From the NCBI GenBank assembly GCA_029194675.1, contig JARFXP010000001.1:372001-436000 (forward strand): 64,000 nt of DNA, in the 5' to 3' direction. Below are positions 30,904 to 39,748 of the stretch, piece by piece. The notes beneath the pieces were generated by a model, which saw nothing but the letters and a program-made list of their open reading frames with translations, made no database searches and was not told where the DNA came from. This stretch comes from Nitrospira sp. GTDB taxonomy: Bacteria; Nitrospirota; Nitrospiria; Nitrospirales; Nitrospiraceae. Numbering within the stretch: position 1 is the stretch's first letter; each line of letters opens with the position of its first letter. The position numbers were made by a program, and so were the translations under genes.

Positions 30904-33633
30904 CTAGCGTTTGACATTGCCGAATCGGATTGGTGGTTGCGCGCCGCCTCCAACGTTCATGATCTTGCAACTTTGTCCGGCTGTCGACCCAGGGTCGCTA
31001 TTGCGCCAACCCGGTTTCAATACCTCGCAAACCTTGTACTGGCGCTGCTGCAGTAACGTGAAGTGAACCTTACCCTCGGCATTGGTGGCCTTTTCGTCCA
31101 GCAGAATATTAAATTCGTCAAAAAGCTGTACAGACCAACCCGCCAAAGGCTTATCCTTCGTGTTGTCGTAACGGCCGTTGGCATTGCGGTCGCGGTACAC
31201 GAACGCATCAAAGGATCCATATTGGCGCAGCTGGTAAGTACACGAGAGGCGTTGCGCTGCATGAACACCTATTTGCACCTGACCGGCTACAAGGTCCACG
31301 ATCGCTCCAGAGTTTTCCGTACACGCAATATTCGCCAGGTACCAACCGGCGGGTACCGGAGCAGTCACTATGGCATCCTGCTTAGCTTTAAAAGTAACGT
31401 CCCTGCTCTTGCCATTGACCAGCGTAAAGGTTTCTCCGTTGCTGGCGTTGAAGGTTAGCGAACTGGCGGGCTGCGCATCTAAGGCGATGGTGAGGATCGG
31501 GGCGGGAGGAATCGAGATGCTGACGGTGGCCAGGGTGGATCGCATGTAGCCATCGGTGACCCGGAATGCGAATGTGTCTGTTCCAGTATATCCGTCGTCT
31601 GGTGTATACACGAATCCGCCAGTTTCGTTTACCTCAAGCGTACCGTGTGCGGGCCTTAGATACTTGGTCATAGGGTCCGCATCCTCGTACTCCATGTCAA
31701 GTTTTACGGCGTCTCCATCGGGATCACTCGCGCCGTTCAGGAGATTCCCTTGAGCGATGCCGTCGGCTAGGACGGATTGGTCGGCCGCGGTAGGTGCGCG
31801 CTCCTGCTTCACGAGCGCCAGTTGGATCGTGGTATTGATGTCACCATTCATCAGAGGCGATAGCGCCCTGATGTCACTGTCGCTTAGAAAAAACCCTGAA
31901 GCATCTCTGAAACTGTCGTGGTTCTTATCGTTTTCGTCATCGATATAGATCCATCCTGATCTCACCGCATTGTACGTTACCCCGATGACCCCATAGTCGA
32001 AACCAAGCTGGGGAAAGCTTGACATGACAGCGCCGTCCGATCGGTCTCGTCGAAACCAGCAAAAATGTAAGAGCGTGCGGGATTCGGTGTCGCTGAACTG
32101 TTGGTTCTGACCCAAATCGCCGCCCATCCAGTCCTCGTTGTAGAGATCGTTCTCGTCATCGAACTCGCGAACGATTTCCTGAGACCCCGCGGGGCACATT
32201 GTACCGAGTTTCAACACGGCATAATCGGTGTTCGTTGGGGCTCCCACGTTCGGGGGCTGATGTCTGCCGAACTTTCTGCCATCCACGCGACAAAATTCCA
32301 AACGGGTGTTCCGGTCGGAGCGGATGACGCCATTCCAGCCGGCGCGTTGATTCCCTCCGGTGGGTGTCGGATCGTCTTCGTTGTCCAAATAGACCGTCAC
32401 TCTATTCTCAACAGGGCAAGCGCTATTGCTATCGGGGATCACGCCTACATCAAAGTCGTTTAACGGCACTGGGGGGTATGCAAGCCTCACGGCGCTCCGA
32501 TCGTATTCATCCGGCGCGGGGCTGCCGAAGCGAGTGCCGGTGACATGCGCACAATTGTCGCCGTAGGTCATCACGGAATCGAAATCAAAGTCCTTGTTCG
32601 GAACGAGGTATCCCTGGCTGGCAGCCGCATCGGTTGTCACAGCAGCAGCGGCAACTAGCGGTTCTTCACTATCTGGCGCTGGCTTGGCACAAGTCGAGGG
32701 AGTCAGGGGATGTTGCCATTCGTGCAGAAAGCCGATGGCGTGACCAAACTCGTGGATGCCGTATTCTCTAGCGCAATCAAATTTATACCTGTAAGCCGCG
32801 ATCTTCGAATTATATTCGATACAGGGGTTGACATTTCCAAACGGCGCAAATTGTGGTCCACCAGGACCGTTAAGCTCTGTCTTCTCCTTTCCGTTCTCGT
32901 CTAACACCGGCTTTCCGTTCTTGTCTACCACCTTGCTTGTTCCGGGTAAGCCTGTTGTCCCTTTGGCCTTTTTCCCGATTGCACTATGGTTACCTATGTC
33001 GGAGTATATAAAAAGCCCCACGTATTCACTTTTGAGGGCGGGGTTTAGGTCGCCGCAGTTTTCCCATCCGACGAAACGAATCGAGGAGTGCTGCTCCCAA
33101 CTCGTCCGTAGTGAATCGCGAACTTTGCCTATCACTGTCTCGAGGGATGGGATTGAGTGCACCGCGATATTCTCGGGCGGTTGGCGAAAGGCGCTGCTGC
33201 CCGACACGATACAGATCTTCACATAGGTGTATCCAGTTGGCGAGTCTCGCTCTCTCCACGATGTACTGAGATCGAAAACGGCTGCCTCGACAGAAGCCGT
33301 CATGCCAAGAGTGAACAGCACCATCACACCCAACACGATCCTATGAAGCGGATTGAGCGTGTATCGGCATGTGATGCGGCTTCCTTCTCGGGCTAGGCTG
33401 GTGGCACAAGGCATCAACTCAGAAGTCAGACCCGATGCGGTTGGCCTCAGCGTACCTGCGAATGATGCAACATGAAGGCGCCTCGCCGTACAGTTGATGA
33501 GTCTTCTCGTAGCGAACAAGCTTGCCAAGATCCACGTCGAGGACTGATTGTGTTTAACAACACTTCCTGGCGACACCGTAGTCACGAAGAGGCTGGTGAT
33601 GGCAGATATTATAGTAATGGCATGATCATTCAT
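30904..33633 (-). CDS. Large secreted metzincin-type metalloprotease with cadherin-like and SdrD-like domains
   Basis: About 909 residues. ATG 33633 has AAGGA upstream; a hydrophobic segment that looks like the real signal (HRIVLGVMVLFTLGMTASVEAA) comes about 100 residues later, so translation may begin downstream. The protease domain carries HEFGHAIGFLHEWQH, the metzincin HExxHxxGxxH motif, and a Met-turn SVMTYGD, as in astacins/matrixins. Further on are Asp-rich calcium-type stretches, a tandem-95/cadherin-like domain (NGASDPDGDAV ... YTPDDGYTGTDTFAFRVTD) and a C-terminal SdrD/Cna-B-like domain (DAFVYRDRNANGRYDNTKD). Likely exported and calcium-bound. No sorting or anchoring motif is seen at the C-terminus. 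Confidence 0.78.
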   Translation of the reverse strand: MNDHAITIISAITSLFVTTVSPGSVVKHNQSSTWILASLFATRRLINCTARRLHVASFAGTLRPTASGLTSELMPCATSLAREGSRITCRYTLNPLHRIVLGVMVLFTLGMTASVEAAVFDLSTSWRERDSPTGYTYVKICIVSGSSAFRQPPENIAVHSIPSLETVIGKVRDSLRTSWEQHSSIRFVGWENCGDLNPALKSEYVGLFIYSDIGNHSAIGKKAKGTTGLPGTSKVVDKNGKPVLDENGKEKTELNGPGGPQFAPFGNVNPCIEYNSKIAAYRYKFDCAREYGIHEFGHAIGFLHEWQHPLTPSTCAKPAPDSEEPLVAAAAVTTDAAASQGYLVPNKDFDFDSVMTYGDNCAHVTGTRFGSPAPDEYDRSAVRLAYPPVPLNDFDVGVIPDSNSACPVENRVTVYLDNEDDPTPTGGNQRAGWNGVIRSDRNTRLEFCRVDGRKFGRHQPPNVGAPTNTDYAVLKLGTMCPAGSQEIVREFDDENDLYNEDWMGGDLGQNQQFSDTESRTLLHFCWFRRDRSDGAVMSSFPQLGFDYGVIGVTYNAVRSGWIYIDDENDKNHDSFRDASGFFLSDSDIRALSPLMNGDINTTIQLALVKQERAPTAADQSVLADGIAQGNLLNGASDPDGDAVKLDMEYEDADPMTKYLRPAHGTLEVNETGGFVYTPDDGYTGTDTFAFRVTDGYMRSTLATVSISIPPAPILTIALDAQPASSLTFNASNGETFTLVNGKSRDVTFKAKQDAIVTAPVPAGWYLANIACTENSGAIVDLVAGQVQIGVHAAQRLSCTYQLRQYGSFDAFVYRDRNANGRYDNTKDKPLAGWSVQLFDEFNILLDEKATNAEGKVHFTLLQQRQYKVCEVLKPGWRNSDPGSTAGQSCKIMNVGGGAQPPIRFGNVKR

Positions 33634-33648
33634 TGGAATTTCCTTCAA

Positions 33649-34000
33649 CTTGTGATTCCCCGTAGCTTGCTAGAGTTGTTCGACTGCCGGTTCCTTGATC
33701 ATGATCCGGATCGAGCAATGTGACAGGCATGAACCATACCGAATCGACATAGCTCAACAGGACGGCGGCATAACGTGACGAGAACCAAGAAGGAAAGTTG
33801 CCGAGTGGCTCTCACAGCAAGGTGGATGGCAGAAGTGTCAACGGAGATGATGATGAAGAACAAACGGAGCGTTACCGCCCATCGGATAAAACCGTGCTCT
33901 ATCGGGCGACTACCATGACATTCCAATGGTTCGCTATATCGCACAGTGCGGATCGTGCAGAAACGCGCTCCGGTCTTGTTGGATCGTCCGGTTTCATCGC
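33649..34000. other. Intergenic stretch without a supported gene
   Basis: About 350 bases between the metzincin start and the debranching-enzyme remnant. It holds AAGGAAAG- and GATGATGATG-like stretches but no frame with a credible start or known motif on either strand. Confidence 0.5.
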
Positions 34001-34174
34001 CGCCTCGTGAGTTTCATCCGTCCTGTGCTGCCGCCGTTCCTCGATCGAGTCGAGATTCGGAACCTGTCGGTCGGAACCGCGCGTCTCGACCTCGTGCTTG
34101 ATCGTCATGAGAACGAAGTGGCCTTGAGAGTGGCCCGCCGAACCGGCGAGGTGGAGGTCGTGCTCACCGTCTAG
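34001..34174 (+). pseudogene. C-terminal remnant of a glycogen-debranching-type enzyme
   Basis: The frame ends RPVLPPFLDRVEIRNLSVG, then a run of beta-like residues ending TGEVEVVLTV and a stop. This resembles the C-terminal end of bacterial amylo-alpha-1,6-glucosidases (LPP-W/F-L-x-x-V-x-I-x-x-L-x-V-G). Nothing upstream belongs to the enzyme, so only the tail survives. The IS element begins exactly at its TAG stop. Confidence 0.45.
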
Positions 34175-35049
34175 GGTGTGTCATCAGTTGAGCCATATGA
34201 CAGAAGTGGCGAGATGGACAGCGCCGAGGAAGTTGGCAGCGCGTTTCTCGTATCGAGTGGCAATCACGCGGTATTTATTGCTTGAGTGTTGCGAAGAAAT
34301 TCTCGATCACATGTCTGGCCTTCTACATATCCTTCTCGTATTCGCGCTGTTCCGTGCGGTTTGATTTGGGTGGGATCACGGATTTGACGCCTGATTCTAT
34401 CAGCCGATTAAGGACACGCTCTTGCGCGTCATACGCCTCGTCGGCCAGGAACGTCTGACTCGTTTCAAGAATGTCGGGCAGCAGGGCATCCGCTCCTTCC
34501 CGATCGTGCGCTTGGCCCGGCGTCAGAGGAAAACTTGTCGGATTGCCCAACGCATCGCCACGGGCATGGATTTTGGTGGTCAGCCCGCCTTTTGAGCGCC
34601 CGATGCATGCCGTTTCCTGTCCCCCTTTTTACCCCGGCCCTGTGCTGATGCGCACGGACGATCGTGGAATCGATCCTCGTGTACTCGTTATCGGCGTCTT
34701 CCGCCAGATGCTTGAAAATCCTTTGCCAGACGCCGCGTTTGCTCCAGCGTGTGTGGCGTGTATGGATCACCCGGAAGTCCCCGACCCGCTCCGGCAGGTC
34801 TCGCCGCGCCATGCCGGCACGGTACCGGTGTATCACCGCTTCGATGACCCGCCTGTTCTCCTTGGTCGTCCCGCCAACATGCCCTTCGCGCCCGGGCAGG
34901 AAATCCTTGATCCGCTCCCACTGGTCGTCACGTAACGCCTAGCGTCTTGCCATCCATAAGCCCTCCCCTGGCCTATGAGGATAGTGAATCTCTCGCAGAC
35001 TCGTTTGTGAAGCCGGAAAATTATCCCGCCGCTCACTGATGACACGCCC
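34174..35049 (-). mobile_element. IS5-family (IS427-group-like) insertion sequence, decayed
   Basis: Terminal inverted repeats GGGTGTGTCATCAGT (34174-34188) and ACTGATGACACGCCC (35035-35049) match at 14 of 15 positions. The flanks are CTA and TAG, consistent with a duplicated TA target. The 876-base element encodes one transposase on the - strand with several disruptions and is not expected to move by itself. Confidence 0.85.
34184..34953 (-). pseudogene. Transposase of the IS5-family element, broken
   Basis: Starting at ATG 34953, codon 5 is TAG; reading through gives ALRDDQWERIKDFLPGREG, then RDLPERVGDFRVIHTRHTRW and IDSTIVRAHQHRAG, the N-terminal half and first catalytic Asp region of IS5 transposases. 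A shift near 34600 leads to GNPTSFPLTPGQAHD, ADEAYDA (second Asp) and VIPPKSNR; a further shift near 34270 leads to the usual end RVIATRYEKRAANFLGAV...VIWLN at 34184. So there is one nonsense codon and at least two frameshifts. Confidence 0.8.
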
Positions 35050-35129
35050 TAGAAGATGACATAAAAAGGGTGTAATATCCGCAGAAAACATGGCAAGAAG
35101 AACTAGAGAAGCGAGTCATAAGTAACATC

Positions 35130-35599
35130 TCAAACCGCATCCCATATGCCGCTTTGCCGGACCTTTGGGCTATGAAGGAGACTTGAGGTGAAGATTTCTG
35201 ACGTTGTTTTTGCTTGATTTTCTTCCTCCGGTATCTCGAACCACTGAACTAGCATCTCCGCCCACCCAGATGCGGTGGATTGCGCCGCAGTCTTCTTCAG
35301 ACGGAGTTCGGTACGGTAGCCTGTTGCGGCAAGGACTCGGATCAACACATCCGTCGAGACACCCTGCGTATTGCCATTCGCAATGGCGGTCACTCGGGTC
35401 CTTGATGTTCCGGCCCGCTTGGCAATCGCAGCGTGTGTCAGTCGTCCCGCCTGCCCGCCTGAATGATCTTGGCCAGTACCACGGTCAATTCCGAACGAAA
35501 CTCCATTTCAGCAGTGTCGGCGACTGAAAGTCCCAAGGCTCGCCCAAGTTCTTCGACCGTACGAACGATCACGCTCTTGCGGGCTTTAGCGGTCGCCAT
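35130..35599 (-). pseudogene. XRE-family antitoxin, frameshifted, with a shared C-terminal tail
   Basis: ATG 35599 starts MATAKARKSVIVRTVEELG..., an N-terminal region typical of HigA-like antitoxins, and ends at a TGA in the stretch ...AKIIQAGRRDD. One base away, a second frame continues LTHAAIAKRAGTSRTRVTAI and then GNTQGVSTDVLIRVLAATGY, the helix-turn-helix, ending at 35130. The extreme C-terminus (WAEMLVQWFEIPEEE) is not part of the usual family and is shared with the protein encoded at 36342-36800. No toxin is beside it. Confidence 0.6.
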
Positions 35600-35684
35600 G
35601 TAGCACTTCCTTCAGCCGTTGTTGACAGAGCAACGCCAGCTGGATTTTCGTTTGGAGCGTCGAGGAGGAACTTCGTGAGAACTC

Positions 35685-35966
35685 TCAACTGGCGAGCTTG
35701 TGAAATGAAATGCCGGTCATGTCGAGGTCTTTGCCGGCACGAAACAGCCGGTCGACTGCATCGCTGATCTTGAGGGCCGTCTGGCCTGGTATGCTTCTCG
35801 TTCCGCAACGTCCGCAGAGCATCGCGTTGACATTTTCTACATCGGCGTAGAACCCGCCGCGCTCAAAGTGCAATGTGGTCCGTCCACGGCGCATGGTGTT
35901 CCCGCACTCCGGACACACCTTGCCGCTTATCGTTTTCGTTTTTTTCGAATTTGGCTTTTTATCCAT
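35685..35966 (-). CDS. YgiT/MqsA-type zinc-finger antitoxin
   Basis: A 93-residue protein from ATG 35966. It has two CxxC pairs, CPECGN and CGRCGT, about 35 residues apart, the zinc finger of YgiT/MqsA-N antitoxins, followed by a short helical tail (ALKISDAVDRLFRAGKDLD). Many such antitoxins have a C-terminal HTH; this one lacks it. It overlaps the upstream DUF4258 toxin gene by 40 bases and forms a toxin-first pair with it. Confidence 0.75.
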   Translation of the reverse strand: MDKKPNSKKTKTISGKVCPECGNTMRRGRTTLHFERGGFYADVENVNAMLCGRCGTRSIPGQTALKISDAVDRLFRAGKDLDMTGISFHKLAS

Positions 35967-36235
35967 TCGTCTCGTTGGGGAATATACGTGGTGACGATGT
36001 CCACCGACCGTCCCGCGCTGAAGTCTACCACAACATGAACGGGAAGCGCATCCGCGTTGCATCCATAGATCAAACACCTTCCCCTGTCTGGATACCGCTC
36101 AATGATCTCCCCTGTCCGGATTACGTGAAGCATGTCAGCCACACTGATCCTGTCTTTGAATCCTTCGGTCAGCGCGTGGTCCGTGACAAAGAAGTTGCCC
36201 TTTCGAATGAATGCTCGAATGGCAGCAATGTCCAT
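35927..36235 (-). CDS. DUF4258-type putative RelE-like toxin
   Basis: A 102-residue protein. The motifs FVTDHALTEGFKDRISVADM and VIRTGEIIERYPDRGRCLIYG and the final VDIVTTYIP fit DUF4258 proteins, which pair with YgiT zinc-finger antitoxins and resemble RelE-type ribonucleases. The His of TDHAL and the basic C-terminus (RKKRKR) are as in the family. It is upstream of its antitoxin, the order typical of MqsRA-like units. The gene is intact. Confidence 0.75.
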   Translation of the reverse strand: MDIAAIRAFIRKGNFFVTDHALTEGFKDRISVADMLHVIRTGEIIERYPDRGRCLIYGCNADALPVHVVVDFSAGRSVDIVTTYIPQRDEWIKSQIRKKRKR

Positions 36236-36341
36236 GGCGGCGCAGAATAGCGAAACACTGAGAAAGGGTCAAACACTGGGGCAAATCGCAGCTGGTTAGC
36301 ACAGACTATCGCATCACCGCTGGAACACTCTAGATCTGGTT

Positions 36342-36800
36342 CTAAGCTTTCGTCTTGGTCGTCGATGAGGAATCCTGGTCGGTTGCTGTGCTGCTTTCTT
36401 TATCTTCAGCCGGTTTCTCTTCTTCCGGCACGTCGAACCATTGGACCAACATCTCTTCCCACCAGGCTTCTGTCACGTCCTCTCCTGGATCGGTCCCCAG
36501 GAAGGCCACATTGTCTTTCGTAATGGACGAACCAACGAGCTGCGGTTGGTATTTGGCTCGATTGATGACTTCCTTCGTGGCATAGCCACCGATGATCCAG
36601 GAATCCGGATCGGCTCGGCGGGACTTGTAGGCCTTCAAGCCGTGCTTGAGGTACATGAAGATCTGTTGTTGGATCGGATCAGCGACGCCGGACTGGGGCA
36701 GACTGAGAGTCTTTTCGATTTGCTTTCGCCAGTGCCGATCATCGTAGCGTGACGTGATCAGCTGCAGCATTTTCTTTCCCAACTCGGTACCAAGCGGCAT
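36342..36800 (-). CDS. Hypothetical protein, 152 residues, with EMLVQWFDVPEEE tail
   Basis: No family is recognised. The protein is soluble: a helical N-terminal half (TELGKKMLQLITSRYDDRHW), a middle with GGYATKEVINRAKYQP, and an acidic, Ser/Thr-rich low-complexity C-terminus. The stretch EEMLVQWFDVPEEEKPAED is nearly the same as the tail of the broken antitoxin at 35130, showing that a piece of this gene's 3' end was copied there. It lies 20 bases downstream of the YbhB-like gene stop and may be co-transcribed. Confidence 0.6.
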   Translation of the reverse strand: MPLGTELGKKMLQLITSRYDDRHWRKQIEKTLSLPQSGVADPIQQQIFMYLKHGLKAYKSRRADPDSWIIGGYATKEVINRAKYQPQLVGSSITKDNVAFLGTDPGEDVTEAWWEEMLVQWFDVPEEEKPAEDKESSTATDQDSSSTTKTKA

Positions 36801-36820
36801 GGTATTTTTCTGACTCGTTG

Positions 36821-37378
36821 TTATTTGCGGCCGTAAAGGCCTGTGAACGAGGCCTTTGCGAGGGCGTTCTGGTTGAGATAGTACCCGACCATCGCTCCGG
36901 ATGCCTCAGGCTTGAGAGGCAATTGGTCTACCTTCAATGCAAACACCGTAAATATGTAGCGATGCGGCTTGTGTCCAGGAGGAGGACAGGGTCCACCGTA
37001 CCCAGGCTGACCAAAATCTGTCGTGCCTTGTATACTGAATTGCGGAGCGCCAGGGCCGTCAGGCTTTCCCGCATCAGCAACGAGCGCAGTAATATCGGGG
37101 GGAATATTGAAGATGATCCAGTGCCACCAGCCGCTGCCGGTCGGAGCATCGGGGTCATACACCGTCACCGCAAAGCTCTTCGTATTCTTCGGCGCATTGG
37201 TCCAGCGCAATTCGGGCGAGACATTGCCGCCAGTACATCCGAATCCGTTAAAGACATGCTCATTGACGATTGTACCCTTATGCTTGACGGTTGGGCTGGT
37301 GAGTTGAAAATCGGCTGCAGCGCTGATGCCGGGGAGGAGCGCGATCGCAAACAGGATGCTGCCCCATGTCGATCTCAT
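36821..37378 (-). CDS. YbhB/YbcL family protein (PEBP-like), exported
   Basis: A 185-residue protein with a signal peptide (MRSTWGSILFAIALLPGISAAA). The mature part has the PEBP signatures: GGNVSPELRWTNAPKNTKSFAVTVYDPDAP, GWWHWIIFNIPPD, and the late GYGGPCPPPGHKPHRYIFTVFAL with the conserved His. Bacterial members bind phosphorylated or anionic ligands; physiological role is mostly unknown. Usual length. Confidence 0.9.
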   Translation of the reverse strand: MRSTWGSILFAIALLPGISAAADFQLTSPTVKHKGTIVNEHVFNGFGCTGGNVSPELRWTNAPKNTKSFAVTVYDPDAPTGSGWWHWIIFNIPPDITALVADAGKPDGPGAPQFSIQGTTDFGQPGYGGPCPPPGHKPHRYIFTVFALKVDQLPLKPEASGAMVGYYLNQNALAKASFTGLYGRK

Positions 37379-37461
37379 ATCTCGTCCCCTCTCCCACAGG
37401 ATGTCGAAAAAATCCTCCGGCCTCGTGCTCGCATCGCGCCCTGCTTTCTCTTCCTACCCAG

Positions 37462-38169
37462 CTAGCCGAGATGTTGCTTGAAGAAGGCCTTCGCTCTGGC
37501 CCAGGCGTCCTTCGCTGCCTCCGGTCGATACACGGATGGATCGGTGTCTCGGAAAAATGCATGGGGAGCACCAGGATAGGTTTTAATCTCGCCGACTTTC
37601 CCATACTTCTTCAACGCCGCGGCCAGTCGCTGGACATCCGACTTGGTAATCCAGCCGTCGTCCTCACCATAGAAATACAGCATCGGACAGGCAAGTTTCT
37701 GAATCGGGGTATCAGGATTGGGTACCTGGCCGTAGAACGGAACTGCGGCTTTGATCTCTGGATTGACGCAGGGCAGCATGAGCGCATAGGAGCCGCCCAT
37801 ACAGAAGCCAGTGACGCCAATCCTTGTCGCATCGACTTCTGGAACTGATTTCAGATAGGCCACGGTGGCATTCAAATCGGTCAGCCCATCTTCCTGTTTC
37901 AACGTATTCATCAGCTTGCCAGCTTCCCCAGCGTCCGTGGTGAGTGGATGCCCCAGTCGCGAATAGAGGTCCGGAGCGATTGCAACGTAGCCTTCTGTCG
38001 CACACCGCTTCGCGATATCCTTTATATGGTCGGTGAGCCCCCACCATTCCTGGACGATAATGATGGCAGGCCGCTTATCCTTGGTCTGTGGAGCCGCCAC
38101 GAACGCCCGCATCGTCACCACTTTCCCACTCGGATACTGAACGGTCGCCTCTCGGATGGATTCAGCCAT
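37462..38169 (-). CDS. Dienelactone hydrolase family protein
   Basis: A 235-residue alpha/beta hydrolase. The catalytic Cys is in GFCMGGSYAL, with Asp in GEDDGWI and His in APHAFF. The start YPSGKVVTMRAFVAAP and QEWWGLTDHIKD are typical of carboxymethylenebutenolidase-like proteins. GGAGGGG lies 5 bases before ATG 38169. Substrate is unknown; aromatic-ring degradation genes are not nearby, so a general esterase role is as likely. Confidence 0.88.
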   Translation of the reverse strand: MAESIREATVQYPSGKVVTMRAFVAAPQTKDKRPAIIIVQEWWGLTDHIKDIAKRCATEGYVAIAPDLYSRLGHPLTTDAGEAGKLMNTLKQEDGLTDLNATVAYLKSVPEVDATRIGVTGFCMGGSYALMLPCVNPEIKAAVPFYGQVPNPDTPIQKLACPMLYFYGEDDGWITKSDVQRLAAALKKYGKVGEIKTYPGAPHAFFRDTDPSVYRPEAAKDAWARAKAFFKQHLG

Positions 38170-38275
38170 GAGTCCCCTCCGCGCAGTCACCCCTGCTACG
38201 TTATGAGTGCTGAGCCTTGAGACAGGATAGGAGGAATTTCAACTCAACACTCAGGACTCAACTCTCAGCACTTGT

Positions 38276-39661
38276 CTAATTGCCTGCCACCATCATCTCG
38301 GAAATTTTAAGCGTCGGGCTTGCAATGCGTCCACGGAACACGAGGTCGTTCCCGACCACTTCGATATCTTTGAACATCTGCTTGAGATTCCCCGCAATGG
38401 TGATTTCTTCGACAGGATAGGTTACTTCGCCGTTTTCAATCCAGAACCCGCTGGCCCCGCGCGAGTAATCGCCGGTGACCATATTGATTCCGAACCCGAT
38501 CAGCTCGGTGACATAGAGCCCTTCCTTGACCGAACCGATAATCTCTTGAGGACTCTTCACTCCGGGAACGAGATAAAAGTTCGTCGGGCCGACTGAAGGA
38601 CTTTCGCCGACACTCCGCGACGCATTTCCGGTCGACGGCAGGCTCAGCTTCTTTCCGGAATAGGTATCGAGCAAATAGCTTTTCAGCACGCCACGCTCCA
38701 CGATCGTGTTCTTGCGCGTGGCCAACCCTTCGCCATCGAACGGGCGAGATCCGAGACCTCCGACCATTCGACCGTCGTCGTACACGGTCATCAGATCGGA
38801 TGCAACCACCTGGCCCATTTTGTCGAGAAGAAACGAGGCACGCTTGTAGAGACCGTAGCCGGACACAGCGCTGCATAGGTTTGCGAGCAGACTCCCGGCC
38901 GTTTCTTGATCGAACACGACCGGCACTCGCTTCGTCGCCACCTTGCGCGCCCCCAGTCGGCGAATGGCTCGCCTGGCCGCCTCCTGCCCGATCGACTCTG
39001 CGGATGCCAACCGCGCAAACTTGCGCTGGACCTCGTACCAGGCATCTCGCTGCATGGCCCCGGTTCCGGACTCGGTCGCAATCGGAGAGACGGACAGCGA
39101 AAAATTTGAACTCTTGTAGGACCCGACGAATCCGTGGCTGTTCGCCAGCACCACTCGTCCGGACGACGAATCGAATTCCGCACCTTCAGAGTTCGTCACC
39201 CGTGGGTCGGCAGCAAAGGCCGCCGCTTCTCCGCGCTTGGCCCAATCGATCTGCGTTTCCGTATTGACCACCGTCTCATCATAGAGATCGAGGCTCGGCT
39301 GCTCTGTGGCCATCTGAGCCGCATCCGGCAACCCTGATACATCATCCTCAACCACCGCCCTGGCCAAGGTGCAGGTATCTGCAACAAGCCGTTCGAGGGA
39401 GTCTTGCGTGAAGTCGGACGTGGATGTGGTCGCCGATCGCTTTCCGATGAAGACGCGCAGTCCTAACCGCTTCTCCCTCGCCTTCGTCAATCGATCGACC
39501 GCGCCGACCCGTACTTGGACCGAAAGGGTCTCTCCATCGGCCACCACGATATCGGCCTCTGTTGCGCCGCAGGCTTTCGCACGAACCAGGACATCGGCAG
39601 CCAGCTCAGCATAGCCGTTGACGGTTGCGACGGGCTGTATTCCTCGTTGCTCTTGAAGCAC
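38276..39661 (-). CDS. pmbA: PmbA/TldE-like metalloprotease subunit
   Basis: A 461-residue TldD/PmbA family protein. Features: DIVVADGETLSVQVRVGAVDRLTKAREKRLGLRVFIG, the KRVPVVFDQETAGSLL segment, and the C-terminal GYSRGASGFWIENGEVTYPVEEITIAGNLKQMF. PmbA is the partner that lacks the HExxH motif; together with TldD it forms a heterodimeric protease that trims unfolded peptides and matures some ribosomal peptides. The gene lies directly downstream of tldD on the same strand (87 bases), as expected. Confidence 0.92.
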   Translation of the reverse strand: MLQEQRGIQPVATVNGYAELAADVLVRAKACGATEADIVVADGETLSVQVRVGAVDRLTKAREKRLGLRVFIGKRSATTSTSDFTQDSLERLVADTCTLARAVVEDDVSGLPDAAQMATEQPSLDLYDETVVNTETQIDWAKRGEAAAFAADPRVTNSEGAEFDSSSGRVVLANSHGFVGSYKSSNFSLSVSPIATESGTGAMQRDAWYEVQRKFARLASAESIGQEAARRAIRRLGARKVATKRVPVVFDQETAGSLLANLCSAVSGYGLYKRASFLLDKMGQVVASDLMTVYDDGRMVGGLGSRPFDGEGLATRKNTIVERGVLKSYLLDTYSGKKLSLPSTGNASRSVGESPSVGPTNFYLVPGVKSPQEIIGSVKEGLYVTELIGFGINMVTGDYSRGASGFWIENGEVTYPVEEITIAGNLKQMFKDIEVVGNDLVFRGRIASPTLKISEMMVAGN

Positions 39662-39748
39662 GTATCCTCTTTTCCGGTCATTTGCCGTTAGTCACGAGTC
39701 GCTGCGCGGGCCTTTCAAAGCCCGAATGACTGATGACTCTCGGCTCTC

